This document shows positions 46,561-58,136 of a DNA stretch of 64,000 bases, in pieces (within the stretch, counting starts at the first letter, position 1; the number at the start of each line of letters is the position of its first letter). Under the pieces are notes generated by a model, which saw nothing but the letters and a program-made list of their open reading frames with translations, had not been told where the DNA came from and searched no databases. The stretch is taken from contig NC_067286.1 of NCBI RefSeq assembly GCF_020740795.1, positions 1,235,990 through 1,299,989 on the forward strand. Reading direction: 5' to 3'. The translations under genes and the position numbers were made by a program. The stretch is from Apus apus. Its lineage: Eukaryota > Chordata > Aves > Apodiformes > Apodidae.

Positions 46561-47974
46561 CACCTTTAGGGGTTTCCTGGTCCTTGCTGCCCCCTGAGCC
46601 ATGGTTCACACAATGGTGTGAACAACTCTTGAGTTGAGACAAGACCCTCTTGTGTCCAAGCTGAGGTCAGAGGAAGCTCTTATGAAAGGTGCTACAAAGA
46701 CCCCCCCACCCTTTTTTCTCTCTCTCAAGAAAATGCCCCCTGCTCAGCTCCAGGTGGGGTTTATTTGACTCCCAATGACCACAAGGTAGACTCTGAATTC
46801 CAAGCTAAAAACCAAGTTGGGATTACTGGTATCACAGGACAGTGGGTGGGCTTGGGTCATGGCTTCTGAGGGCAGCTGGAAGAAATCGTGCTGGGAGGAG
46901 TCACCTGCTATTTTAGCTCTGAAAAAGGGACACCCCCATGTCAGGACCAGCTCAGGTGCAGCCAAGTGACATCAAGGGACAGACCACCCCTCTCTTCTCT
47001 CTGTGGAGACCTGGCATCCCAGCTCTTCTCTCTGGAGGTCTCTAACAGGTTGCACTCTGTTGTCTTTGCTTTGGAGAGCTTGAGATCCTGCAGGATCCCT
47101 TGGGGAAGAGTCAGCTGGAAGGAATCATTATTTACAACCACCCAGAACAAGAAAACAAGGAGGAAAAAAAACCAAACCACCCCGCTTCTCCAGATGTAGT
47201 CACATTCAGTCACGTTCATCTTGTCAAGAAGGAGAAATTCCTCTCCCAGGTGCTGGTGTTTCTCCTCCAGAAGCAGGTGGGAGGTGCAGATCCAATGAAG
47301 CCCATTTCTCTCCTGGAAAAACAAGGTTTTTGGGCTGAGTTAGACATCTGGCAGCTGGAGGAACCAAGGGGTTGGGTGGGATCAATCCATGGGGGAGGCT
47401 GCAGCTGAGGGTGGTCAGCACAGACACGGCTCCACAACCTCCAGGCCATGATGTTCTGGTCACTTGAGGATTCAGCATCTTCACCACAGCTCCTTGCCCT
47501 CAACCCTGCCACCTCTTTCCTCCCTTTCCCTCCTTTCCCTGGCACATCCCCTTGGAAGCAAAGGAGATGATATTTTCCCTTGTAGTTAGCCCAAGGTGAG
47601 GTGGTGTTGCTTTTTTGCTCTACCTCCCCCAAAGCCTCAATTCCTCCTGGAACTCCCCTCTGGATGAACCACTGCTGGGATCAGTGCAAATTCTCCAGCT
47701 AAGCTGAAGAGGGAATTTCCTCATGAGCTTCTTTTTATCGCCTGCTCTGAGATGACATCAATTCACGGGGAAAATACACCTCAAAGATGAGGAGGAAAAG
47801 CTTCTCCGTGACACCAGGATGGGTGGGAATGTTGAGTCTCCCCAGGTTCTAAAGCAAGGATGGAATTTGCTGTTCCTGCCTCTGTAGATGTCTTTGGTCC
47901 CTCTCCCCTCCAGTTGACCCGGGACTGTTTAAAAAGGAGTTTCCTCATTGGCTTGGGGTCCTTTTGGCCAGCAG

Positions 47975-48913
47975 TCAGCTCACATTAAGGTTCTTTGCTG
48001 TGCTTTTCCTAAGAGCCTCCTTGACCTCCTTGTTCCTCAAGCTGTAGATGAGAGGGTTGAGCATGGGGACCACCAGGGTGTAGAAGATGGCGGTGACTTT
48101 CTCCACCTCCAGGGAGTACCTCGAGGCTGGTTGGATGTGGCTCAGGCAGGCGGGCGCGTAGAACAGGGTCACGGTCAGGAGGTGGGAGGCACAGGTGGAG
48201 AAGGCTTTGTGCCTTCCTGCTGGGGTCCTGATCCTCAGGACGGAGAAGAGGATGCAGACGTAGGAGGTGACGACGATGAAGAGCACGGCCATGGAGATGG
48301 TCCCGTTGAGGGCCACAAGCAGGAGCTGATTGAAGCTGCTGTTGGAGCAGGAGAGTTTCAGCAGAGGGTTTGTGTCACAGAAGTAATGGTTGATGACGTT
48401 GGGTCCACAAAAAGGCAAGGGCAGCAAGCAGCAGGTTTGGATGAGGGAGTTGAGAAGCCCTCCCAGGTACGACCCAGCCACCAGCTGCAGACAGAGCCTC
48501 CTGGGCATGGCCAGGGAGTAGAGCAGGGGTTTGCAGATGGCCACGTAGCGGTCGTAGGCCATGGCAGCCAGCAGGAAGCACTCGGTGGTGGCCAACGCCA
48601 GGAAAAGGAAGTGCTGGGCAAAGCAGGCCGAGCTGGAGATGGTTTTCTCTGCCACCCAGAAGTCAACAAGCAGCTTCGGAGAGAAGACAGAGGAGTAGCA
48701 GAGATCTACAAGGGACAGGTTGCAGAGGAAGAAGTACATGGCGGTGTGTAGGCGGGGGGTTGTCCTGATCAGCGTGATCAGGCTGAGGTTGCCCATCAGG
48801 GTGAGGAGATAAACCATGAAGAAGATGACAAAGAGAGGGGTCTGCAGCTTGGGCTCGCTGGTCAGGCCAAGGAGGACGAAGCGGGTCACCACGGTGTGGT
48901 TGCCTGGGGCCAT
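47975..48913 (-). CDS. Olfactory receptor, class II, OR5/8/9-like (intact)
   Basis: A 312-residue receptor starting MAPGNHT (Asn 5 glycosylated). An in-frame ATG five codons upstream (48928) encodes MAPGD and repeats the same motif, so either could be used. CTTCCAACAG just upstream is a good splice acceptor. Motifs are GLTSEPKLQTPLFVIFF, GNLSLITLI, HTAMYFFLCNLSLVDLCYSS (PMYFF has become AMYFF), [76 protein letters not shown] and [21 protein letters not shown]. The TM6-TM7 loop (CLSHIQPAS) is unusual. It is the last receptor before the FEN1 block, and it points away from FEN1. Confidence 0.92.
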   Translation of the reverse strand: MAPGNHTVVTRFVLLGLTSEPKLQTPLFVIFFMVYLLTLMGNLSLITLIRTTPRLHTAMYFFLCNLSLVDLCYSSVFSPKLLVDFWVAEKTISSSACFAQHFLFLALATTECFLLAAMAYDRYVAICKPLLYSLAMPRRLCLQLVAGSYLGGLLNSLIQTCCLLPLPFCGPNVINHYFCDTNPLLKLSCSNSSFNQLLLVALNGTISMAVLFIVVTSYVCILFSVLRIRTPAGRHKAFSTCASHLLTVTLFYAPACLSHIQPASRYSLEVEKVTAIFYTLVVPMLNPLIYSLRNKEVKEALRKSTAKNLNVS

Positions 48914-50099
48914 GTCACCTGGGGCCATCCCAGCAGCCCTGTTGGAAGGAGGAAAACCACAGGAGTGAAGCAGGGCAGAGCACGGGCACAGCTGCTTGGA
49001 ATATTTAGTGAAAGCACAAAGCTTTGATCCTCCAGGTGACATCCAACCATGCTTGGGCCCTCAGCACATCCTCCCAGCCAGAGCGACTCACCCCAAACCT
49101 GCCAGAAAGTGCATTTTGGTCTCACCCTCTTCAATCACAGGGCTGAGCTGTGGGTTTGGGTTTTTTTAAATAGGTTTATCTTTTTTAATAGGTTTATCTT
49201 TAACAAACAAACCAACCACCAAAAAGAATCACAGGAAAAAAAACCCAAACCCAAGAGAGTGAATGATCTGAAAACTGGAGAAGGGGGTGAAGAACCTGCC
49301 ATCCTGTCCCCTTGTTTCCTCAGGAGGCAGGAAAGGGGAATAGTTTCATTTTCCCCAGGAGGAGACCAAGCACACATAGGTCACAGTGACCCTGGGGACC
49401 CCAGCTCCACCAGCCCTGCTGGGTCCCCACCTGCCCACCCCAGGGGCTCCAGGGACACAAACTCCCATCCCACAGCCCCCCTCCTCACCAGGCTGCCACT
49501 TTTCCCTCTCCAACCTTGCTCACCTTCCAGCACAGAGGGAAATATCCCCCTCCCCACCCCCCCAGTGCTGCAAATCCCAACAAAACAAGGTTTTCGTGAC
49601 ACTCACTTTAATCACCTCTTATTTACCTTTTTCTCCACTTCCATGTGGCTCTTCCCAGCTGTCAGACTAAGACATTCACTCTACCCGACGTGTTTTTTCT
49701 GGGAGAAAGAATCCAAGAGGTGAGAAGTGGGGGGGGATAAAAAATTCAAAGTCCCTTCTCAGAAGGCTCTGGGAAGCAGAAGAAATCCCAGCACCTTTGT
49801 TTTCCAACCACACAGCACCTTGGGCAGAGGGTTTGGTTTTTTTTTTTTCCCAATCCAGCCCTTCCCAGGGAGAGCTGCTCATGGAAAAGGAGCCCAACAG
49901 GATGGCAGGAATCCTCCCCAGGCCTGGAGGATCTGCTTCTGGTGGCATTAGTGGTGCTGGTGTTAATTAGCAAGGAGGTGAGCAGGAGGAAGGGAGTGGG
50001 AATCTTTGTTGAGGGTGGGAAGTGCAAGGGGGGAAAAGCTGGTGGTGAAAAGAAGAGGAAGGAGAAGGGGTGGGTGGTGGGACCTGAGGTGAAGAGCAG
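48914..50099. other. Intergenic boundary region
   Basis: No gene recognised. It contains short T-rich runs near 49160-49200 and a T-run near 49837. Confidence 0.45.
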
Positions 50100-50220
50100 G
50101 GAAAGGGCAGGTTGGATGGGGCTTGGAGAAACCTGGGCTGGTGGGAGGTGTCCCTGCCCGTGCAGGGGGGTTGGGACTGGGTGATCTTTAAGGTCCCTCC
50201 AACCCAAACCATTCTATGAA
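50100..50220 (+). repeat. CR1 LINE 3' end
   Basis: Forward CR1, heavily truncated, from GAAAGGGCAGGTTGGATGG to AACCCAAACCATTCTATGAA, ending exactly at the canonical CR1 terminus. Confidence 0.85.
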
Positions 50221-51102
50221 AGAGGGGCTCAGCCTCAGCTACAGGGAGCAACCCCCAGGGGTAAAACCTCTTCCCCACAGATCATCCCTGTCATTCCCCT
50301 CTGGCAGCACGGGGAGACATTCCACAACACCAAGACTGCTCAACAGTCTCCTGGCCTTCAAAACCTTTTGGAGAAGCATGGCAAGGACCTACCAGAACAG
50401 AGCACACTCCTCTGGAGCAGGGAAGGAGCCGAGCAGGCCTGGCTGAACCCGACATTTCATCATCATCCTTGGTTTCCATGGTGCCCACCTCACAGCTGAG
50501 GTTTATCACTGTCCTTTTTCTGCTCCAAAACCAGATCCTTACTTAAAATTCTGTAACAGGCAGAGTTTTCACTTCACAAATGTCCACCAGGTCCCAACAC
50601 ACCAGGAACAGCTGGTAGGATAGTCCTGGGCATGGGCTGCTTGTCCCTGCTTTCCCTTCCACTCCCTGGATATTTTTCCCCACAACCCTCCAACATCCTC
50701 ATGCTCCAAAATCCATCCCCCCAAACCTCCTGCTGGGACCAAGCTCTCACCTCCTGCAGCTGAGGAATCATCTCTCAGCACGGGCAGAAAGTTGCTCCAG
50801 GCTCTGCAGCATCATTTTACTCTTCCTCAAGGATTCTTGAAGGTCTCCTCATGGTCTGAGCCCTGGGCAACACTCCCAGGCTCCGGGTGTGTCACAAAGT
50901 CCTGCTCTTGTCTTGGTTTATCTGTGTTGAGGGCAGAAGAGCAGCTTTTCAAATGGTTTCTGGGGTCTTCTCACAAGAAGATCTGTCACCATCTGGTGAC
51001 AGATAGCAGAGAAAGCCTGGAGATACCACCTAGGAATTCAGGCATGGAAGAGGAGTTCGGGTCCATCTCACTAATGGGCTTTTCTTGCTGTGAAACAGGA
51101 AA
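50221..51102. other. Intergenic, nothing recognised
   Basis: No open frame or repeat of note. Confidence 0.45.
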
Positions 51103-51795
51103 TTTGCAAGGTTGAGGGTTGTGGGGGTCATCTTGGGTTAGATTTGAGGGTTTGGGGGGTTCATCTTGGGTTAAATTTGAGGGGTTTTTGGGAGGGTTCA
51201 TCTTGGGTTAGATTTGAAGATTGAGGGGTTCATCTTGGGTTAGATTTGAGGGTTTGGGGGGTTCATCTTAGGTTAGATTTGAAAGCTTTGAGGGGGTTCA
51301 TCTTGGGTTAGATCTGCAGGTTTTGGGGGGGTTTGTCTTGGGTTAGATTTCAGGGTTTTGGGGGGGTTGTCTTGGGTTAGATTTTAAGGTTTTGGGGGAT
51401 TCATCTTTGGTTAGATCTGAAGGCTTTGAGGGTTCATCTTGGGTTAGATTTGAGGGTTTTGGGGGGGGGTCATCTTGGGTTAGATTTGAAGATTGAGGGG
51501 ATCATCTTGGGTTAGATTTGAGGGTTTTGGGGGGGTCATCTTGGGTTAGATTTGAAGATTGAGGGGATCATCTTGGGTTAGACTTGAGGGTTTGGGGGGT
51601 TCATCTTGGGTTAGATCTGCAGGTTTTGGGGGGGTTTGTCTTGGGTTAGATTTGAGGGTTTTGGGGAGGTTTATCTTGGATTAGATTTGAAGTTTTTGGG
51701 AGACTCATCTTGGGTTAGATTTGAGGGGTTTGGGGGATTCATCTTGGGTTAGATTTGAGGGGTTTTGGGGGTTCATCTTGGGTTAGATTTGAAGG
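51103..51795 (+). repeat. Minisatellite, about 20 copies of a 33-37 bp G-rich unit
   Basis: Each unit carries TCATCTTGGGTTAGATTTGA followed by GGGTTTTGGGGGG with a variable G-run. About 20 GGGTTAG-type cores can be counted between 51121 and 51785. Copies differ by small changes, so it is not freshly amplified. The repeat produces peptide-like open frames on the minus strand (SNLTQDEPP) that are not genes. Confidence 0.95.
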
Positions 51796-52137
51796 CTGCA
51801 CTTCCCACCCTGCTTTCAGCACATCCAGACCCACCTTCCTGGGACTTGAGCCCCTGGTCCTAAGGCAGACAGAAGCAGGATCCGTTTTCCTCCATGTTTC
51901 CAGTCCTTCTGATGCCACAGGAAGAAGGAGGTGACACTTCACAGATGGGACCCTCAGAAATGAGACCCAACGTGGTGACTCTGGCCTTTTGAGCAGAGGG
52001 GACAACAAGGATGTCCCCATGGCCTCAGGGGGTGGGGACACAGCTCCAGGGTTTATTTACTTCCTTGGCCCTTGGGGAGAAATCCCTGAAGTCAATCTGA
52101 GCTGAGCCAAGAGCAGCAGAGGGACCATTAGAGACTC

Positions 52138-52375
52138 TCAGAGGAGTCTGGGAGCAGTTTGGGAGAAGTTTGGAAGAAGTTTGGAAGAAGCAGCAGCAGC
52201 TTGGAAGGAGGAGAAGCCTGGAAGAGGAGAGAGAGCCTGGAAGAAGTAAGATTGGGAGAAGTCTGGATGAAGACAAGGAAGTCTGGGGGGGGGAGGAAAA
52301 GTTTTTGGGGAGGGAGAAGTTTTGGGGGAGAAGTTTGGAGGAGAAATGTAGGAGGCAGAAGAAGTCTGGTCTGAG
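52138..52375. repeat. Purine-rich block with GTTTGGAAGAA-type repetition
   Basis: An almost pure G/A plus strand with imperfect repeats of GAAGTTTGGAAGAAG and GCCTGGAAGA, ending in G-runs. It may form a polypurine structure. No coding evidence. Confidence 0.7.
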
Positions 52376-53057
52376 GCCCAGGGGAGGGCACCAAAGGACT
52401 CAACACCCCCTGCTGAGGCTGCTGGGGAGGGGCTCCCTGTGCTCAGCCTCAGGCAGAAGCCACCCCAGGGGGATCCCAGGGCTTGGGATTGAGTCCCACG
52501 GGGATCCCAGGGCTTGGGACTGAGTCCCAGGGGGATCCTGGGAGTGACAAAATGTCTGAACCAGCAGGTGCCTTAAAAACTCCTGGAAAAACTGGCCCTG
52601 GGCTACTTCTCCCTTCAGGAAAGACACAGCAGGGCCAGGGGTTTTGGAAGCTGCTCCCACTGAGCAGGTTTTTCCAGCTGGAGGCAGAGCCTGGACTGGG
52701 GGCTGAGAGGAGCCTTGTTCAGTCTATAAACACGTGGAAAGGCTGGATAAAAACTCACCCTTTGTGCCCACCTTAAAATCCAATTTTTCCCTGCAGCACT
52801 TGGCTTGAAGGTCGGAGTTATTTTAGGAAAATCACTGGAATTCCTCTCAAGAACAAGCCCAGCTTCTTCTTTTATAACTCACCAGCAGGTTGATCCACAG
52901 ATCTTCGACTCCTCCAAGCACCCAAAAGATCAAACTCCCTTCTCCTCTGGTTCTTGTCACTCCTGGATTTCCCACCAAAACTGGGACCTTTCCCACCTCT
53001 GCAGCCTCAACTCACCTCTCCAGAGACTGAGAAACATTTGGGTTTTGGTGGATAAGT
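52376..53057. other. Intergenic, downstream of FEN1
   Basis: No desaturase (FADS) exon or other gene was recognised here, although FADS1 occupies this position relative to FEN1 in mammals. A short tandem (GGGATCCCAGGGCTTGGGA, twice) lies near 52471-52520. Confidence 0.45.
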
Positions 53058-53063
53058 TTTATT
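53058..53063 (-). terminator. FEN1: Candidate poly(A) signal for FEN1
   Basis: AATAAA on the minus strand about 870 bases past the FEN1 stop. It is the only clean signal I found in that interval. Confidence 0.5.
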
Positions 53064-53933
53064 CTGAACACAAACCCCAGCCCAGGGCTTTGACAAGGAC
53101 TATGCAAAACACAGAATGAAATAAAACAAGGGGGGAAAAATAAAAGAATAGAGGCACTATCTATTTTTAATTCTTAGGCTGGGCCCTGTCCCTGCCTGTA
53201 CAACATGGAAGGGGGATGGATCAGGGAGTGAAGAGGTTTCTGTTCTAGGTTTTATGGTGGTTTTGTGTCTTATTTTTTCAACCATGAGCCAAAAGCCAGC
53301 AGGAAAACTCAAGCCTGGAGAGCTGCAATCTCAGCTCGTCCTCAGCAGGAAGAGTGGGCCAAAACTTCCCTGGAATTGGGAGTTTGGTGACTCCAATAAA
53401 GGGAAAGGAGAAATGATCCCTAGACCTTGTTAAAGGGAGTGTTTCTCTCCTTATTTCCAGTCCTTCCCAACCCCAGCCTTGCCTTCCACTCCCCTCTCCC
53501 CAGTTTCTCCCTCAGCCCCTGCTCCTTCCACCTCTTTTTGGATGGATGATCAGGCAGAAATCTCTCTTCCCACCTCACTCCCCAGGGATTGAACTTTTTC
53601 TTTCTGGAACCACAGGAGGTGTTTGTGATCAGTGCCTCCTCCCTCTCCCTCCCCAGCCCAGGTATCACCTCTGCTCCCCGTGGCCTCCTCCTCAGAATTT
53701 TAAATGGATAAACGCTGTCCCTTGGACACGACTCCCTGGGACCCTCCGGGGTGTTTCAGCTCTCTGCTCTCCTCCCAAGCCCTGGGAAGACACGGGGCTG
53801 CTCCACTAAGCCCTTCAGCAGCACCTTTCCTAGCACTAACACACAGGACAGAAAAGCAACTCTTTGTTATTAGCCTAAAATTGTGGGTTGAGCAGGAAAA
53901 CCAGCGGCGGGAGCCGGTGGTCGGCCTCTCCGG

Positions 53934-55074
53934 CTACTTCCCCTTCTTGGCTTTGGAGTTGGTGGTCTTGGCTTTCTTCTTGGCTGAGCCCTTGGTCTCG
54001 GGTTCCTTGCGTTTGGCCGAGGTGATGGAGCCTGTCACCTTGAAGAAGTCATCCAGCCTGCCCTGGGTGCTGCCCTGCCTGCTCTTGCTCAGCCTCTTCA
54101 CCCCGTTGCGGATCCGCTCCTCGTTGAACTGCTTCTCCCCGCAGAGGAACTCCACCAGCTGCTCCTCCTTGGGCTCCGTCCACTTCAGCTCCACGGCCTC
54201 GGGGTCCACCACGTCAGGCTCCAGGAAGAGCTTCTGGGCCTCCTTGTGCAGCCAGTTCTCGGGCAGAGGGTACTTCTTGGTGTCAATCTGCTGGATGATC
54301 CTCTCGATGGACTTGTGCTCGCGGATCAGCTCCACGGCGCGCTTGGGCCCGATGCCGCGGATGCTCTCGCAGTAGTCGCAGCCCAGCAGGATGCACAGGT
54401 CCACAAACTGCTCCCAGCTCAGCTCCAGGTCCTGCAGAATCCTGCTCAGGTGGAACTCCTGGATGGGCAGCTTCTTGGTCTCGCTGGCTGTCAGGTGCCT
54501 CATCAGGACAGGGCTGCCAAAGGTCAGGCAATCCATGTCCTCCGTGGCAGCCGCGTAGACCTTCCCGGCCTTCACCAAGGTGGCACAACTGGCTTCAGCC
54601 TCCCCGGGTGCCTCCACGTAGGGGATCCCCATCAGGGTCAGCAGCTTCTTGCACTCGTCGGTGTGTTGCTGGGTCACCTTGACCAACCTCTTGCTGTACT
54701 TCTCGACGTTGCTCTCCTCCCCAGCCTCCTGAGCCTCCTGCAGGTGCTTCTCGGCCTCCGCCCGGCGCTCCGTCCTCCTGGCCAGCTCCCCCGACTTCAG
54801 CTGGGGGGGGTTTCCCATCGAAGACGTAGACGGGCTTGATGCCGCTCTCCACCATGCGGACGGTGCGGTAGAACATGCCCATCAGGTGGCTGGTGGTGTC
54901 CCCATCCTGGCTCTGCAGGACCTCGGCCCCCTGCCGCACCGCGATCAGGAACTGGTAGATGCTCATGGAGGCGTCGATGGCCACTCTCCTCCCAAAGTAA
55001 GCCTTGATGTCCTGCTCCCGGATGGCTCCCGGGGCCACCTCTGCAATCAGCTTGGCCAGGCCGTGGATCCCCAT
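53934..55074 (-). CDS. FEN1: Flap endonuclease 1, with a one-base frameshift in the given sequence
   Basis: Structure-specific nuclease that removes 5' flaps in Okazaki fragment maturation and long-patch base excision repair, in the nucleus with PCNA. The coding region is one exon, as in other vertebrates. The first 90 codons start [10 protein letters not shown] at 55074. Metal-binding acidic residues are visible: Asp34 in VAIDASM, Asp86 in VFDGKPP, the two Glu of GEAEASC, the two Asp of ATEDMDC and Asp in [16 protein letters not shown] (helix-hairpin-helix). The PCNA box QGRLDDFF and a Lys-rich nuclear signal close the protein. The run of eight G at 54803-54810 puts codons after GKPP out of frame. 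With seven G the protein is 379 residues, against 380 in human. Everything else is clean, so a sequencing error is likelier than a true pseudogene. A splice-acceptor CAG lies directly before the start codon, implying an upstream untranslated exon. Confidence 0.95.
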
Positions 55075-55119
55075 CCTGGGTGGGGGGGGGGGGTTGGGGA
55101 ACAGGAAAAGGGGGGTGGG

Positions 55120-55500
55120 CGGAGTTGTCAGGGTTAGGAAGGAACCTCTGGGATCACCCGGCCCGACCCTCGAGGCAAACAAAACCCCACCAAGCCCCAG
55201 AGGCTCGGCACCAGCTCTCGGATCCCCCCAGGGATGAGGTCCCAGCAGCCCCTTCAGTGCAGATATTCCTCCTGATATCCAGCCTAAACCTCCCCTGCTG
55301 CAACTTCATAGAAGGGTTTGGGTGGGAAGGGACCTTCAAGCCCACCCAGTCCCACCCCCCTGCATGGGCAGGGACACCTCCCCCCAGCCCAGGCTGCTCC
55401 CAGCCCCATCCAACCTGCCCTGCAACCCTCCAGGCCATTTCCTCTGCTCCTGCTGTTATTTACCTGGGAGAAGCAGCCAACACCCCCCTCCTCAGCCCAG
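55120..55500 (-). repeat. CR1 inserted into an older CR1, in the FEN1 5' intron
   Basis: The outer copy runs about 55120-55302 (ending CAGCCTAAACCTCCCCTGC, TGCAACTT) and resumes near 55433 with AGGCCATTTCCTCTGCTCC and ACCTGGGAGAAGCAGCC, which directly continues CR1. The inner copy (about 55303-55432) is a CR1 3' end starting CATAGAAGGGTTTGGG. Both have their 3' ends towards lower positions. Confidence 0.75.
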
Positions 55501-55859
55501 CCTCCCCAGCACCACCAGCCAGCCCCTATCACCCCTCTACCTCCTGTCACCTTTCCTGCCCTTGCCCACCCCAGACCTTCAATAACCCCCTTTCTATAAG
55601 CCCCCCCCAGCCCGACACTCCCACGCCAGGCCCGACATCACCCCTCCCTCACCACAACCACCTCGTTCCCCCCGCCCCGCAGGCACAGCCCTGGCCCTGC
55701 CTGAGCCCCCGTTATCCCCTCAGCCCCTCAAGGCGCCATCACCCTCTCCTGGGCCCCCCTCAGCCGCCAGTACCCCCCAACCCCCCCCCCCCTCGCAGCC
55801 CTCCCAGCTGCCATCATCTCCTCCCTCCGCTTCTCCAGCCCTCACTACCCCAATCATGG

Positions 55860-56290
55860 GCCTCCCCCAGCCCCCCCTGTCGCCCCCCAGTCCCCCCTGT
55901 CGCCCCCCCAGCCCCTCCTGTCGCCCCCCCAGCCCCCCCTGTCGCCCCCCCGGCCCCTCCTGCCGCCTCCCAGCCCCTCCTGTCGCCCCCCCAGCCCCTC
56001 CTGTCGCCCCCCAGCCTCTCCTGTCGCCCCCCCAGCCCCTCCTGTCGCCCCCTCAGCCCCCCCTGTCGCCTCCCAGCCCCTTCTGTCGCCTCCCGAGCCC
56101 CCCCTATCTTTCCCCCGGCTCCTCCTGTCCCCCCCCGACCCCCCCTGTCCCTCCCCAGCCCCCCTTATCTCCCCCCCGGCCCCCCTTGTCGCCTCCCCGG
56201 CCCCCCTTTTCTCCCTCCCGGCCCCCCCTATCTCCCCCCCGGCTCCTCCCGCCGCCCCCCCAGCCCCCCCAGTCTCCCCCCGTCACCCCC
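55860..56290 (-). repeat. 21-bp minisatellite in the FEN1 first intron (G-rich in FEN1 sense)
   Basis: On the plus strand a C-rich unit of about 21 bases repeats roughly 20 times (AGCCCCTCCTGTCGCCCCCC type). In FEN1 sense the core reads GGCGACAGGAGGGGCTGGGG. The array decays to other C-rich forms at both ends, from about 55590. It is closely related to the array in TMEM258 intron 1. Confidence 0.85.
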
Positions 56291-56299
56291 AGCCCCCCC

Positions 56300-56462
56300 G
56301 GCCGCCATTACCCGCCGCTCCCGCGCGCCGCCGGCCGCCCCAGCCAATAGGAAGCAGCTCCCGCTCGCCCCGCCCACCTATCCCGGCATCCTCCGCTCCC
56401 GCTCTCCCTTCCCCTTCCGGCGGGGACCGAGGCGCGACGTGTCGGAGCGGGAACCGGGCGCT
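56300..56462. promoter_or_regulatory. Divergent FEN1/TMEM258 promoter (CpG-rich)
   Basis: A CpG-dense stretch with a CCAAT box (AGCCAATAGG, 56343-56352), a GC box (GCCCCGCCCAC, near 56367-56377) and an ETS-type CTTCCGG (56414-56420) just before the TMEM258 ATG. On the minus strand a GGCGG/GTAATG junction near 56306 could be the 5' splice site of a short untranslated FEN1 exon. FEN1 and TMEM258 are also head-to-head in mammals. The element list is read from the sequence. The transcription starts are inferred. Confidence 0.75.
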
Positions 56463-57315
<853 letters not shown>

Positions 57316-57742
57316 GGCCCGGGCGGGGGGAGCAGCGGCACCGCCCCCGGGGCCCGCCCTGCCTGTAAGCGCCGGGGGGCGGGGGGAGCCCGGGCGACGG
57401 AGCTTGACCGGAGGGGGTGGACTTAAAAGACACGGGGGTGTCCGAAGCCGCAGCCCTCGGGGTTAAGGGCGTCCCAGCTGCTCTGAGCTCGGGGAACTCA
57501 GCTGGAGAGTGTCCTGCGGGCTGGGCTGGTGCTCACCCCCCCGGGGGACAGTGAGGGGTTGTCTGTGCTGGGTGTTGTCCTTTCCTCTGTGGCTTTAACC
57601 ACCTCCCCCGGGGAAGGTTTTCTCACCTCCCTCTCTCATCTCTCCTTTGATTCCAGGTGGGAAACCTCACGGGAGCTCTTTTTATATATTTCTTTTCTAC
57701 TGCACTGCCCTTGAGTGCCCTCTGCCCAGCCAACCCCACCTG

Positions 57743-57748
57743 AATAAA
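57743..57748 (+). terminator. TMEM258: TMEM258 poly(A) signal
   Basis: AATAAA in CCTGAATAAACCTGCC, about 430 bases beyond the stop, followed by T-rich sequence near 57780. A good candidate for the mRNA 3' end. Confidence 0.75.
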
Positions 57749-58136
57749 CCTGCCTCCATCCTGCCTTTGGACTCCTGCTTTGTCTTTTAGCTCCTTTTAT
57801 TCCCACCTGGCTTTTCCAAAACATTCCAATGCCAGCAGGAGGTCCATGTCCCTTGGGATGGGCCCTGAGTTGAGCACAGGTCCCCATGGCAGAGGAGGTG
57901 GTTTATGGGCTGCCTGGCTCCAGTTTTAAATCTAGCCCAGCTTCCAAAGCAGTTGGCTGGCAGGATCAACCCCCAGGTGATTACAGACTTAAAGCCCTGA
58001 TTCCCTGCTTGGGAAGGAGGCTCTTCCTTTGGGGATGCTCCTGGATCTGGCCCTGAGCAACCAGAGCTCTTTTTTTTTTTATACCTGTTTTTAAAGGCTG
58101 GCACAGAGCAGGGAGCAGCCACGGGCTGGAACCTTG

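Larger units (their letters stand above)
45327..47974. other. Intergenic spacer
   Basis: No gene recognised. It contains CR1 ends at 45419 and 46129, the unclassified repeat at 46296, and a short direct repeat (GGGAGCTGCTGCTCTGTTTG, twice, 46478-46517). AATAAA on the minus strand near 46759 could be a distant poly(A) signal for the receptor at 47975-48913. Confidence 0.45.
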
